Source: an uncultured Bacilli bacterium
Lineage (GTDB): Bacteria; Bacillota_I; Bacilli_A; RF39; UBA660
Assembly (NCBI GenBank): GCA_947630435.1
Contig: CANRHO010000008.1
Location: forward strand, 1-17,391
Reading direction: 5' to 3'
DNA: 17,391 nt
In this document: positions 6,378-15,115 of the stretch, one piece after another
How positions within the stretch are numbered: position 1 is the stretch's first letter
Layout of the letters: each line of letters begins with the position of its first letter
Program-made: the position numbers and the translations under genes
Notes under the pieces: model-generated
What the model was told of the DNA's origin: nothing
Databases searched by the model: none
Seen by the model: only the letters and a program-made list of their open reading frames with translations

Positions 6378-6646
6378 CTTTTAATGTACACAAGTGTACA
6401 CCCACTATTATAATGATTAAGATGAAAACTATCTACGTTTTTATTTTTATATAACACCTTATGTGTTTCTTCTTTTAAAGCTCCCTTTCCTATCCCATGA
6501 ATAATAATTACTTTCTTATTTCCTAAAAAATAATTATCATTTATAAACTCATTAACCAAAATTCTTGCGGTTATTCTCATTTCTCCATGCAAATCAAGAG
6601 TTGGTAAATCGTTTATAAAAACATCATCTAAAAACGAATTTATCAT
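6365..6646 (-). CDS. Stand-alone Smr-domain protein
   Basis: The 93-aa product is essentially one Smr domain, the module found at the C-terminus of MutS2. Smr domains bind and often cut branched DNA or, in some cases, RNA. The LDLHG motif (residues 17-21) supplies the Asp and His associated with catalysis. The second signature, HGIGKGAL near 50-57, corresponds to the usual HGxGxGxL. No MutS or other domain is attached and no membrane segment is present. Its ATG overlaps the folD stop by 4 nt (ATGA), so it depends on translation of the upstream gene. It is the last gene of the operon, and the terminator is built into its final codons. The target is unknown; its place with addAB makes a DNA role plausible. 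Confidence 0.85.
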   Translation of the reverse strand: MINSFLDDVFINDLPTLDLHGEMRITARILVNEFINDNYFLGNKKVIIIHGIGKGALKEETHKVLYKNKNVDSFHLNHYNSGCTLVYIKRRSE

Positions 6647-7482
6647 ACTCTATTTTGAATCTTATAAGCTTTAACAACATTTTTTAATAAAGATGCGACA
6701 GTCATAGGACCTACACCGCCAGGTACTGGAGTTATTAAAGAAGCTTTTTTTATAACTTCATCAAAGGCAACATCTCCGCATAATGAGTCATTTTCTTTAT
6801 TAATACCAACATCAATTACAACAGCACCATCTTTTACCATATCTTTTGTTATTAGGTTAGGGTGTCCTGCTGCTACTATTAACACATCAGCTCTTTTAGT
6901 ATAATCTTTAATATTTTTGCTTTTTGAATGACAGATACTTACCGTTGCGTCTTTTTGAAGTAATAATTGAATTAAAGGTTTACCAACAAGGTTACTCCTA
7001 CCTACTATACATACATCTTTTCCCGATAATTCAACGTTGTATAACCTCAATAATTCCATTACCCCATAAGGGGTGCAAGATACTAAGCACTCGTTTTCTA
7101 AAACAAGGTTCCCAACGTTAGGAAACGTAAGCCCATCAACATCCTTTAAAGGATTAATCTCATTAATTATTTTTCCTTCATCAAAACCATTAGGAAGTGG
7201 TAGCTGCACTAAAATCCCATTAACACTAATATCATTATTTAATCTTTGAATCTCCCTTATTATAACATCTTCAGAAATGGTATCAGGAAGTTTTATGCTA
7301 ATAAAATTAATACCAACTTCGCAACAAGCCCTTTGTTTATTTCTTACGTATATTTCACTAGCTTTATTATCACCAACTTGAATAACCGCAAGAGATGGTG
7401 TTAGGTTATCTTTTTCTATTTCTTTTTTTATTTCTTTTTTTAATTCAAGACTCGCTTTAATGCCATCAATTATATTATTCAT
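6643..7482 (-). CDS. folD: Bifunctional methylenetetrahydrofolate dehydrogenase/methenyltetrahydrofolate cyclohydrolase
   Basis: FolD oxidises 5,10-methylene-THF to methenyl-THF with NADP+ and hydrolyses this to 10-formyl-THF, which feeds purine and formyl-Met synthesis. The 279-aa length is typical. Visible signatures are YVRNK (Tyr45, Lys49, the active-site pair), VQLPLP at 92-97, KDVDG at 113-117, the Rossmann-loop GRSNLVGKPL at 161-170, and PVPGGVGPMTVASLL at 252-266. Longer in-frame starts exist, but GAGGAGG at 7489-7495 sits 6 nt before the ATG at 7482, which fixes the start. The gene overlaps glyA by 8 nt and smr by 4 nt. GlyA makes the methylene-THF that FolD uses, so the two form a metabolic pair. 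Confidence 0.96.
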   Translation of the reverse strand: MNNIIDGIKASLELKKEIKKEIEKDNLTPSLAVIQVGDNKASEIYVRNKQRACCEVGINFISIKLPDTISEDVIIREIQRLNNDISVNGILVQLPLPNGFDEGKIINEINPLKDVDGLTFPNVGNLVLENECLVSCTPYGVMELLRLYNVELSGKDVCIVGRSNLVGKPLIQLLLQKDATVSICHSKSKNIKDYTKRADVLIVAAGHPNLITKDMVKDGAVVIDVGINKENDSLCGDVAFDEVIKKASLITPVPGGVGPMTVASLLKNVVKAYKIQNRV

Positions 7483-8713
7483 ATGATACCTCCTCATATA
7501 TTGGATGATCATCACATAGTTTTTGAACTCTCAACTTTAAATCATCTAATATTTTTTTATTATCATAATTAGTTAAACAAGCACTTATTATCTTTGCTAC
7601 TTCAGCAAAATCCTTTTCAACAAATCCCCTTGTTGTCATCGCAGCGGTACCTAATCTTATACCACTCGTAATAAAAGGCGTGGTAGGATCATAAGGAATC
7701 ATGTTTTTATTGCACGTTATACCGATATTATCTAAAATTTCTTCAGCTTCTTTTCCGGTTAGGTTAACTGACTTTTTTACATCAACTAAAACCAAGTGGT
7801 TGTCAGTGCCATTAGTGATGATTTTAAAGCCTTCTAATTTTAATACATCACACAAAATCTTGGCATTATTAATAACCTTTTTTTGGTACTTAATGAATTC
7901 AGGAGTCATTGCTTCCTCAAAACAAACCGCTTTAGCTGCTATTACATGCATTAAAGGTCCACCTTGAATACCAGGAAATACGGTTTTATTAATTTTTTTT
8001 ATTATTTGCTCATTGTTAGTAAGAATTATCCCCCCACGAGGGCCCCTTAAAGTTTTATGTGTAGTTGATGTTACGACATCAGCATACTTGCAAGGATTTT
8101 GATGCAATCCTGCTGCAACTATGCCCGCAATATGAGCCATGTCTACCATAAGGTATGCCCCACAACTTCTTGCGATATCACGGAATTCTTCAAAGTCTAT
8201 TTTTCTAGAATAGGCAGAGGCTCCAGCTAAAATAAGCCTTGGTTTTTCCTTCATTGCAAGACGTCTTACTTCGTCATAATTTATTTGACATGTTTCCTTT
8301 TCAACACTATAATGAATAAAATTATAATCTTGCCCAGAAAAACTAAGATCATGCCCATGCGTTAAATGTCCCCCCTCATCCAAACTCATGGAAAGAATTT
8401 TATCACCTTTTTTAAGTAGTGCTCTATATACAGCCATATTAGCACTGGATCCTGAATGTGGTTGTACGTTTGCATATTTAACTCCAAATAAACGTGTCGC
8501 AGCATCTATTGCAGCGTTTTCTATCTCGTCAACAAACATACAACCACCATAATATCTTTTTTTAGGATATCCTTCTGCATACTTATTAGTTAAAATACTA
8601 CCTTGTGCTTTTAAAACATTTAGGCTAACAAAATTTTCAGACGCTATTAATTCTATTGTATTTTGTTGTCTTTTCTTTTCGTTTTCAATAATTTCAAATA
8701 TGCGTTCAACCAT
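7475..8713 (-). CDS. glyA: Serine hydroxymethyltransferase
   Basis: This PLP enzyme converts serine and tetrahydrofolate to glycine and 5,10-methylene-THF, the main entry of one-carbon units. The 412-aa length matches bacterial GlyA. Landmarks are ELIASENFVS (21-30), NKYAEGYPKKRYYGG (43-57), the PLP-phosphate loop HSGSSAN (86-92), VDMAHIAG (190-197) with Asp191 and His194, and STTHKTLRGPRGG with the Schiff-base Lys220. PGIQGGPLMH follows. The ATG at 8713 is preceded by AAGGAG, which overlaps the addA stop (TAAAGGAG), leaving a gap of 13 nt. The last codons, encoding Glu-Glu-Val, double as the folD ribosome-binding site. Both signs point to coupled translation within the operon. Confidence 0.98.
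   Translation of the reverse strand: MVERIFEIIENEKKRQQNTIELIASENFVSLNVLKAQGSILTNKYAEGYPKKRYYGGCMFVDEIENAAIDAATRLFGVKYANVQPHSGSSANMAVYRALLKKGDKILSMSLDEGGHLTHGHDLSFSGQDYNFIHYSVEKETCQINYDEVRRLAMKEKPRLILAGASAYSRKIDFEEFRDIARSCGAYLMVDMAHIAGIVAAGLHQNPCKYADVVTSTTHKTLRGPRGGIILTNNEQIIKKINKTVFPGIQGGPLMHVIAAKAVCFEEAMTPEFIKYQKKVINNAKILCDVLKLEGFKIITNGTDNHLVLVDVKKSVNLTGKEAEEILDNIGITCNKNMIPYDPTTPFITSGIRLGTAAMTTRGFVEKDFAEVAKIISACLTNYDNKKILDDLKLRVQKLCDDHPIYEEVSYE
7489..7495 (-). promoter_or_regulatory. Ribosome-binding site of folD inside glyA
   Basis: GAGGAGG lies within the glyA coding region, 6 nt before the folD ATG at 7482. It excludes the longer in-frame starts further upstream. Confidence 0.85.
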
Positions 8714-8726
8714 TTTTTCATCTCCT

Positions 8727-11700
8727 TTAAACTTGTATAAATTTTTTTAACTTTATTGAATATATGTATTTTTTTACATTTTTAGCATTCATTTTTTTGA
8801 TAATACCATATTCATACATATCAAGTTGTTTTTGATACCTTTGTTTTAGTTCTTCTAAATTATTTACATTATCGGTTTTATAATCAACGATTGTATAAAC
8901 ATCATCTTTTGAAAATAATAAATCTATTACTCCACTAGTTAATATCTTACCACTTTTTAAAGATTTATCATAGTATGAAGACGGAATTTCAAAATCAAGT
9001 GGTATTTCTTTGTAAATCATATCGCCGTTAAGTAATTCATCATAAATACTAGACGTTAAATATGCAAAAACATCTTCTAAACTAATCATAGATAATTCAT
9101 CTTTAGTTATTTTACAATCAAATACCATTTTATTAAGTTCTTCCTTAAGTGATTTTATATCATACTTTCTAATTGGTAAAAGTTCTAATATACGGTGATA
9201 TAAAGTACCTATATTCACACTAGAAAAACCTTTATCCATAAAGTTTGGTTTAATTATAAAATCTTTTTCTTTTTTTAACTCACTAACACTTAAATATGCC
9301 GGTAATCCTAACTTATCAGTTTCATATTTAAAACCTGATACTTTTTCAAACCATTCATAATCAAAATTTTCTTTCTCATTTTTTTGCTTTTGAAAAAACT
9401 CAGATTCATCTATTTTAACTGCATCATATATTTTTAACATAATTTTAGAATCACTTGCAAAAGTTCTAGGTATAACAATACTAAAACTCCTTAATTCTTT
9501 TAATGATGGATGTCTTACTAATGCTGCTATTAAAATATCTAAATAATTTTTAACGTTTTTTAAATATAATTTAGAAACTTCTTTTTTATCGCCAATTTTA
9601 GATGATGCCTTTGTAACCAAATTAGTTAAGTTATTTGTATATCCCGTTATTATTAGCTTTTCTTTTGCTCGTGTTAAAGCTACATAAAGAATTCTTAATT
9701 CTTCAGATAACATTTTTTCTTTTTCATATTCTTTATACGCCATTATCGGTACGGACTCATATTTTAATTTATAATCATCGTCTTTTAAGTTACATGCAAA
9801 CCCCAACTCTTCATTTATTACAATATCGCTTCTTAAATCCTTAAAATTAAAATTTTTTGCGGTTTGGCTTAAAATTACCACCGGATACTCGAGTCCTTTC
9901 GATTTATGTATTGTTGTTATTAATACATTATCTTTATCTGATAAAGGATTAATTCCCTCTAAACTTTCTTTATTTAAAATAACATTTTCTAAATAGACTA
10001 TAAACTCATGCAAACTTCTTTTGGTTATCTTCTCGTAGTCATTAGCATGATTAATCATTTGAACTAGGTTTTTATACCTAGAGTATCCTCCTTTTTGTGC
10101 GGATAAAATAGAAATAATATTAAAATCTTTATATAATTTGCATAAACTCTCGCTTAGCAAGTGATTAAGACTATAATTTCTAAGACTTTTTAAGCTTTTT
10201 AAAAAATTATTAATTAAATCATCATCAGAATTAAGTAAACTTTCATATAAACTTATATTTTTATCATTACTTCTAATATTTGATATCATATCAAGGTTTA
10301 TATTAAATAGTCCTGAATTTAAAACACTTGCTAAAGCTATATCATCATATGGATTATCAATTGCTTTAAGAAAGTTTATTATTAACTTAACCTCATAATT
10401 ATCAAAATACTCTAAAGAATCTTCCATAAATACACTAATGCCTCTTTTTCTTAAAGCATCCATAAACACATCTGCATCTTTAATAGATCTTAAAAGAATT
10501 ACAATATCACTAGGTTTTATATTTCTAAACATTTTATTTTGATTATCATATATTTTATATTTTTTATCTAAAAGTGACTTGATTTTATCCGCAACTAAAA
10601 TAGCTTCTTTTTGTACTTTCGTAAGATCGTCTTCATCGTCATCTTTTTTTTGCATACCATCTATTATAATTATTTCTGTTTCTAAGTTTTTACCATCACC
10701 ATATGATGCTCCAAGATATAATCTTTCATCCTTATCATAATTTACCTCACCGAAAGATTCACTCATTGTATTTTCAAACACAAAATTACAAAAATCAATA
10801 ACTTCTTTCCTACTTCTAAAATTTTTTGACAAGGTAATTAACTTAGGAAAATCATCTTTCTTTGCATTTTTTTTATCATTGTTAAATATATCTGGACACG
10901 CACTTCTAAATCGGTATATACTTTGTTTAACATCTCCAACTATAAATAAATTTTTATTATTATTTGATATTGCATTAAATATAACATTTTGCAAATCGTT
11001 TGTATCTTGATACTCATCTATTAGAATTTGCTTATATCTTAAAGATAATTGTTTAGCAAGATTTGTTTTCTTTTTATCTTTAACAAGTAATTCTATAACA
11101 AAATGTGCAATGTCACTAAAAGAAAACATGTTATTTTCTTTTTTTTGCTTTAATAAAGCCGCTCTAAATTTTAAAACCACTTTAAACAAACACGTTATAA
11201 CGCTTCTTATTCTTTCTTGTTCTTTAAAAAACACTTCATCAGTAATATACTTAAGTTCGCATAAATTTTTTCTTACTTCTTTTTTAAATTCATCTCTTAT
11301 AACTTTATACTTAACAAGTACGGCATCATCTTTGCACCCTTTTGGTGTTCTTAAAGCGTCAAATTCTATGGTTCTAAGCCTTGATGATAAACCATTAAAA
11401 TCATAAATTGATAAAAGGTCAGAAATGTAGTTTTTTTCTTTTTTTACTATTTCTAAAATCTTTTTATATTTTTCTTTAAAATCATATAATTCATTTATAA
11501 CATCTTCATATAACTGATTATAACCCATCATTTTTTGTCTTATTTGTTTTAATAGTAATTCTCTATAAAAGACGTTTTTTACGTCATAATTACTTATGGC
11601 TTTTTTAATAAATTCATCTGGATAAGCTGTCGTCTGCAAAAAAGAATCTATTTTTAATACGCATGACTTTATTAAATCCACGTTATCAAAACCAAACATA

Positions 11701-12164
11701 TCAAGTACTTGTTCATACTCATCATATACTTCAAACGACTCTTCTAAAACTTTTTTTAATACTTTGTTTTTTAAAATAGTTTCTTCTTCTTTTGATAATA
11801 TTTGAAAATTTTTATTTATTTTTAATTTTTCAAAATTTTCTTTTACTAAATCATTATAAAAAGCATCCATCGTAGTAATTTTAGACAAAGGCATTAATGA
11901 TATCTGTCTTTTTAAATAATCGTTATTTGGATCATCTTCATATGCTTTTTCTATTTTCTGCTTTATTCTATCTTTCATCTCTTCTGCCGCAGACTTAGTA
12001 AATGTAACTATTAAAAGTTCATCTATGCTTACACCCTGCATAACAAGACTAAATACTCTTTGTGATAATACTGCTGTTTTACCACTGCCCGCAGCCGCAC
12101 TAACAACAATTTTACCACCTCTAGTATTAATCGCAAGAGACTGATCCTTAGTCCAATTAGGCAT
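8727..12164 (-). CDS. addA: ATP-dependent helicase/nuclease subunit A (AddA/RexA)
   Basis: AddA is the UvrD-type helicase and nuclease subunit of the AddAB complex, which resects double-strand breaks for RecA loading. The 1145-aa chain carries all SF1 helicase motifs: Walker A AAAGSGKT (23-30), TFTKSAAEEMK near 55, IDEYQD (382-387), VGDVKQSIYRFR near 409-420, LSKNFRS near 445, TTIHKSKGLEYPVV near 750-763, and LYVALTRAKEKL near 826-837. The C-terminal nuclease has His990, Asp1081 and DYKT with Asp1094 and Lys1096, then QRYQKQLDMY, so it looks active. A GTG at 12173 would extend it by three codons, but that GTG lies inside the ribosome-binding site AAGGTG, which is 6 nt from the ATG at 12164. 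The start overlaps the addB end by 8 nt. Confidence 0.97.
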   Translation of the reverse strand: MPNWTKDQSLAINTRGGKIVVSAAAGSGKTAVLSQRVFSLVMQGVSIDELLIVTFTKSAAEEMKDRIKQKIEKAYEDDPNNDYLKRQISLMPLSKITTMDAFYNDLVKENFEKLKINKNFQILSKEEETILKNKVLKKVLEESFEVYDEYEQVLDMFGFDNVDLIKSCVLKIDSFLQTTAYPDEFIKKAISNYDVKNVFYRELLLKQIRQKMMGYNQLYEDVINELYDFKEKYKKILEIVKKEKNYISDLLSIYDFNGLSSRLRTIEFDALRTPKGCKDDAVLVKYKVIRDEFKKEVRKNLCELKYITDEVFFKEQERIRSVITCLFKVVLKFRAALLKQKKENNMFSFSDIAHFVIELLVKDKKKTNLAKQLSLRYKQILIDEYQDTNDLQNVIFNAISNNNKNLFIVGDVKQSIYRFRSACPDIFNNDKKNAKKDDFPKLITLSKNFRSRKEVIDFCNFVFENTMSESFGEVNYDKDERLYLGASYGDGKNLETEIIIIDGMQKKDDDEDDLTKVQKEAILVADKIKSLLDKKYKIYDNQNKMFRNIKPSDIVILLRSIKDADVFMDALRKRGISVFMEDSLEYFDNYEVKLIINFLKAIDNPYDDIALASVLNSGLFNINLDMISNIRSNDKNISLYESLLNSDDDLINNFLKSLKSLRNYSLNHLLSESLCKLYKDFNIISILSAQKGGYSRYKNLVQMINHANDYEKITKRSLHEFIVYLENVILNKESLEGINPLSDKDNVLITTIHKSKGLEYPVVILSQTAKNFNFKDLRSDIVINEELGFACNLKDDDYKLKYESVPIMAYKEYEKEKMLSEELRILYVALTRAKEKLIITGYTNNLTNLVTKASSKIGDKKEVSKLYLKNVKNYLDILIAALVRHPSLKELRSFSIVIPRTFASDSKIMLKIYDAVKIDESEFFQKQKNEKENFDYEWFEKVSGFKYETDKLGLPAYLSVSELKKEKDFIIKPNFMDKGFSSVNIGTLYHRILELLPIRKYDIKSLKEELNKMVFDCKITKDELSMISLEDVFAYLTSSIYDELLNGDMIYKEIPLDFEIPSSYYDKSLKSGKILTSGVIDLLFSKDDVYTIVDYKTDNVNNLEELKQRYQKQLDMYEYGIIKKMNAKNVKKYIYSIKLKKFIQV

Positions 12165-15048
12165 TATCTTCACCTTCTAACATCATAAATACTTCACTGT
12201 TTTTTAATTCTAATGGTTTTCTTTTTTTATCAATTTTAGAGTCAAATTTACATATGGAATTAAATTTACAAAAGGCGCATGAATCAATTCTTCCACCAAT
12301 TGGATTCGCGTTTATAATACCATCTTTTATTGCATTACCTATTTTTCTTGAAGTGATTCTGATATTATCAAAAACATCATTTATCATTTTAGAATCAAAT
12401 AATTTTTCTTCATCAAGCTTACCTCTTGTTATAACGGAAATATATTTTTCCACGCAATCTTTACCAAATACTTTCATAGCACTATCTTCTTTATTAATTA
12501 TACCATTCATTTTTAATCTATCTTTTAAAGTGTTTTCTTTTTCCTCTTTAGTTAGTGATCTTGATTCTTTTTCTTCTTTAACTAAAGATGGATAATAAAA
12601 TAATCCAGATATTATAAGATTTTTATCAGTTATGTTTTTTTTACTTTCTTTTATAGCTAAAAGATATAAAAGCATTTGAAGATTTAACCCTAATAAAATA
12701 TCATCAAGTCTAAATTTTTTATCCCCTGTTTTGTAGTCTATAACACGATAGTAACAATTACTATCATCTTCAAATACATCCACTCTATCGATTATTCCTG
12801 ATAGTTTCAAAGAACCATCTTTCAGTTTTATAGAAACTGGTTTAACAATACTACCATCTTCTATTTTAAATTCAAAATACTTAGGTTTAAACTTAGTTTC
12901 TCTCATTTCTAAAACAATGTTTTTAATTACTAAGGAAACGTTTTTACTTAATCTTCTTATAACATACTTAATGGTATTATTTATTATCTTATTATTTTCT
13001 TTTAAATATTTTTCACAATATTTATATATATGATCGTTTATATTATCTAAGTTTATATCATTTAAATCGTTTTTTATTATTTTTTCTAAAATATAATGCA
13101 CAAACGTTCCTGTTTCTTTGTTATCAAAAACATTCTTTTCCTTTGCTTTAAGATTTAACCCTTTTTCACAAAAGAAGTAAAAAGGACATTTAGCATAAGT
13201 TTCAATTGAACTAGGGCTCATATTTATTTCATTTCCATATAAATAGTTAGCGGTTTTTCTTTCTACTTTGTAATTTAAATCATGTTTGTTTGAGCAATTT
13301 ATCTTTTCTAAGGCATCTTTTTTTACCATGTTAACTTTATTCATAGATAATAACACAGCATAATTATTGAGAATTAAATTCTTATCATATAACTTATCTA
13401 ATGACACCTCATTTAAATTTAAACTAGATAGATAACTAGAAGGATTTTGAAGTTTCAAATCTAAACCTAACTTATTATAAGTTATAGTTATGTTTTCATT
13501 ATTAATAGCCTTTTGAAATAAACTTTTTTCATTATCCAAATGATCTTTAGATAAACAAGTTAAATACTCTTTTTGTATATCATTACTATTTAATAAACCC
13601 TTTATCATAAATTCTCGTGGCATGTTTTTGCTTGAAGCACCAATTATATATATAAATTTTTTATTATCATATATGGCATTATCTAAATTTGATATGGTAA
13701 TTTCATCTTGGGTACTTATTTCTTCATTTTGAGTAAAATCTATTTTTGAAAGAATAGAGATTATCTCATCTAAAGATGTATTATTACTTAAAGTATCATT
13801 TAAAGTATCTAGTATTCTTATTAACTTTAATGCACCTTTTTCATCTTTAATAAAAAGTTTTGTAATTATATCTTCCTCACTTAAATAAATATATAAATTA
13901 CTTAAAATGTCAGTTTTATATACACTTCCAACTATGTTTTCTAATAAATATTTAATAGGAGTAATAATACTTTCTTTAGCATCATTTAACTCTTTTAATT
14001 CTTTTATATCACACTCTTTTAAATTTTTTTTATTATTTCCAGGATTAAAGGTAAATGGTAAATAAAAGTTAGTATCTTCTAAATCCCATCTGTAAATATA
14101 GTTATCTAATTTATCAATCATTTTAATATCAATATTAAACAATTCTAATTTTAAGATATCAATGAAATCTTGACATCTAAAGTTTCCTTTTAATATATTA
14201 CAAAACATAGTAACAAAACGATTTGTCAAAACGCCCGTTACCTTAGGTTTTTTATATGGAAAATTAAAAATAAGATCAAAATATGGATAATAGTTTTCAA
14301 TATTATTAGATACTATTAAAAAATCCGAATAATAGTTTCCTTCCATTATCTTCTTAGATATATCATTACATACAAATGATACTTCATCACTTATGTCATT
14401 AAGAACTTTATAATTAATTTTTTTATTACTAACACAAAATTCATTTTCTTTTTTTAAATCAAGAGTATTATCTATTAATTCTAATTTCCTTTTTAAACAC
14501 TCATTATAACAATCTAAATTTATTAATACCTCTGATTGTTCACTCATTTTTTTTATTAATCTAATCATTAAATCATCAACGTAAAATAATTTTAAAAAAA
14601 CATATTTTTCTTTAAAATTATTAGTTTCAATTATACTTTCAAATAATAATCTTTCGTTAATTAGGCCTTTACTTGTTAAAATCTTTTCATATTCATCATA
14701 AATGGTTTTCAAATCACTAATTTTATCACTATTATTTAAAGAGTATTCTTTAAACGAATCATAAGTATTTATAAGTTCATTTATAAAATCACTTGCTTTA
14801 TAATCTTTATATAAAACCAAACGTTTATCTACATGTTTTAATGCCTCGTTCATTATAATATAGTTTTCTTCTTTAGTTACGAGTTTTTCCGTTCCAATGT
14901 ATTTTTTTAATAAAAAATTTTTAAGAGTATAATATTGAAAACTTTTATTAAGAAATTTCCTTTTATAATAGATATTATAGTTAGAAGGTATTATTATTAC
15001 ATAGTCTTTTAAATCATTAACGTCTTTATCTTTTACTATCTTAATCAA
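12157..15048 (-). CDS. addB: ATP-dependent nuclease subunit B (AddB/RexB type)
   Basis: AddB pairs with AddA, contributes a second nuclease and forms the inactive-helicase scaffold that scans for the recombination hotspot sequence. This one has 963 aa, about 200 fewer than Bacillus subtilis AddB. The N-terminus (DYVIIIPSNYN at 15-25) shows no Walker A loop, which makes it more like streptococcal RexB. The C-terminus is complete. MSPSSIETYAKCPFYFF holds Cys621, and CAFCKFNSIC holds Cys924, Cys927 and Cys933; together these form the iron-sulfur staple. His651, Asp754, and DYKTG with Asp771 and Lys773 form the PD-(D/E)XK nuclease, followed by LQMLLY. The start is TTG at 15048, since no in-frame ATG is close and GAAGGTG lies 5 nt upstream. 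It is the first gene of the operon. Confidence 0.93.
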   Translation of the reverse strand: MIKIVKDKDVNDLKDYVIIIPSNYNIYYKRKFLNKSFQYYTLKNFLLKKYIGTEKLVTKEENYIIMNEALKHVDKRLVLYKDYKASDFINELINTYDSFKEYSLNNSDKISDLKTIYDEYEKILTSKGLINERLLFESIIETNNFKEKYVFLKLFYVDDLMIRLIKKMSEQSEVLINLDCYNECLKRKLELIDNTLDLKKENEFCVSNKKINYKVLNDISDEVSFVCNDISKKIMEGNYYSDFLIVSNNIENYYPYFDLIFNFPYKKPKVTGVLTNRFVTMFCNILKGNFRCQDFIDILKLELFNIDIKMIDKLDNYIYRWDLEDTNFYLPFTFNPGNNKKNLKECDIKELKELNDAKESIITPIKYLLENIVGSVYKTDILSNLYIYLSEEDIITKLFIKDEKGALKLIRILDTLNDTLSNNTSLDEIISILSKIDFTQNEEISTQDEITISNLDNAIYDNKKFIYIIGASSKNMPREFMIKGLLNSNDIQKEYLTCLSKDHLDNEKSLFQKAINNENITITYNKLGLDLKLQNPSSYLSSLNLNEVSLDKLYDKNLILNNYAVLLSMNKVNMVKKDALEKINCSNKHDLNYKVERKTANYLYGNEINMSPSSIETYAKCPFYFFCEKGLNLKAKEKNVFDNKETGTFVHYILEKIIKNDLNDINLDNINDHIYKYCEKYLKENNKIINNTIKYVIRRLSKNVSLVIKNIVLEMRETKFKPKYFEFKIEDGSIVKPVSIKLKDGSLKLSGIIDRVDVFEDDSNCYYRVIDYKTGDKKFRLDDILLGLNLQMLLYLLAIKESKKNITDKNLIISGLFYYPSLVKEEKESRSLTKEEKENTLKDRLKMNGIINKEDSAMKVFGKDCVEKYISVITRGKLDEEKLFDSKMINDVFDNIRITSRKIGNAIKDGIINANPIGGRIDSCAFCKFNSICKFDSKIDKKRKPLELKNSEVFMMLEGEDNA

Positions 15049-15053
15049 ATTAA

Positions 15054-15060
15054 CACCTTC
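15054..15060 (-). promoter_or_regulatory. Ribosome-binding site supporting the TTG start of addB
   Basis: GAAGGTG is 5 nt before the TTG at 15048. The next in-frame Met is 66 residues in, and starting there would remove conserved-looking sequence. Confidence 0.65.
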
Positions 15061-15069
15061 TTTATCTAT

Positions 15070-15098
15070 ATTATAACAAAAAACGCAAATAAAAAGAA
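15070..15098 (-). promoter_or_regulatory. Promoter of the addB-addA-glyA-folD-smr operon
   Basis: A perfect extended -10, TGTTATAAT, has its hexamer at 15075-15070. The position 17 nt further upstream holds only a weak -35 (TTCTTT, 15098-15093), which lies in the 3' arm of the preceding terminator. Transcription would start near 15063, about 15 nt before the start codon. Confidence 0.6.
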
Positions 15099-15111
15099 CA
15101 ATACGTTCTTT
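15088..15111 (-). terminator. Terminator of the 262-aa hypothetical gene
   Basis: The stem AAAGAAC/GTTCTTT (7 bp, 5-nt loop GTATT) continues into an interrupted T-tract (TTTTTATTT), five bases after the stop codon. It is AT-rich and so of moderate strength, and it abuts the addB promoter. Confidence 0.6.
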
Positions 15112-15115
15112 TATA

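Noticed and set aside
6643..6646. Mycoplasma-type code with UGA read as Trp
   Set aside because: The Trp codons checked in priA-region, addA, HD and rpsB genes are TGG, and UGA serves as the stop of folD and of the HD gene.
7483..7515. Longer N-terminus for FolD from an upstream in-frame start
   Set aside because: A strong GAGGAGG immediately precedes the inner ATG, and the extra residues lie inside glyA and do not look like FolD.
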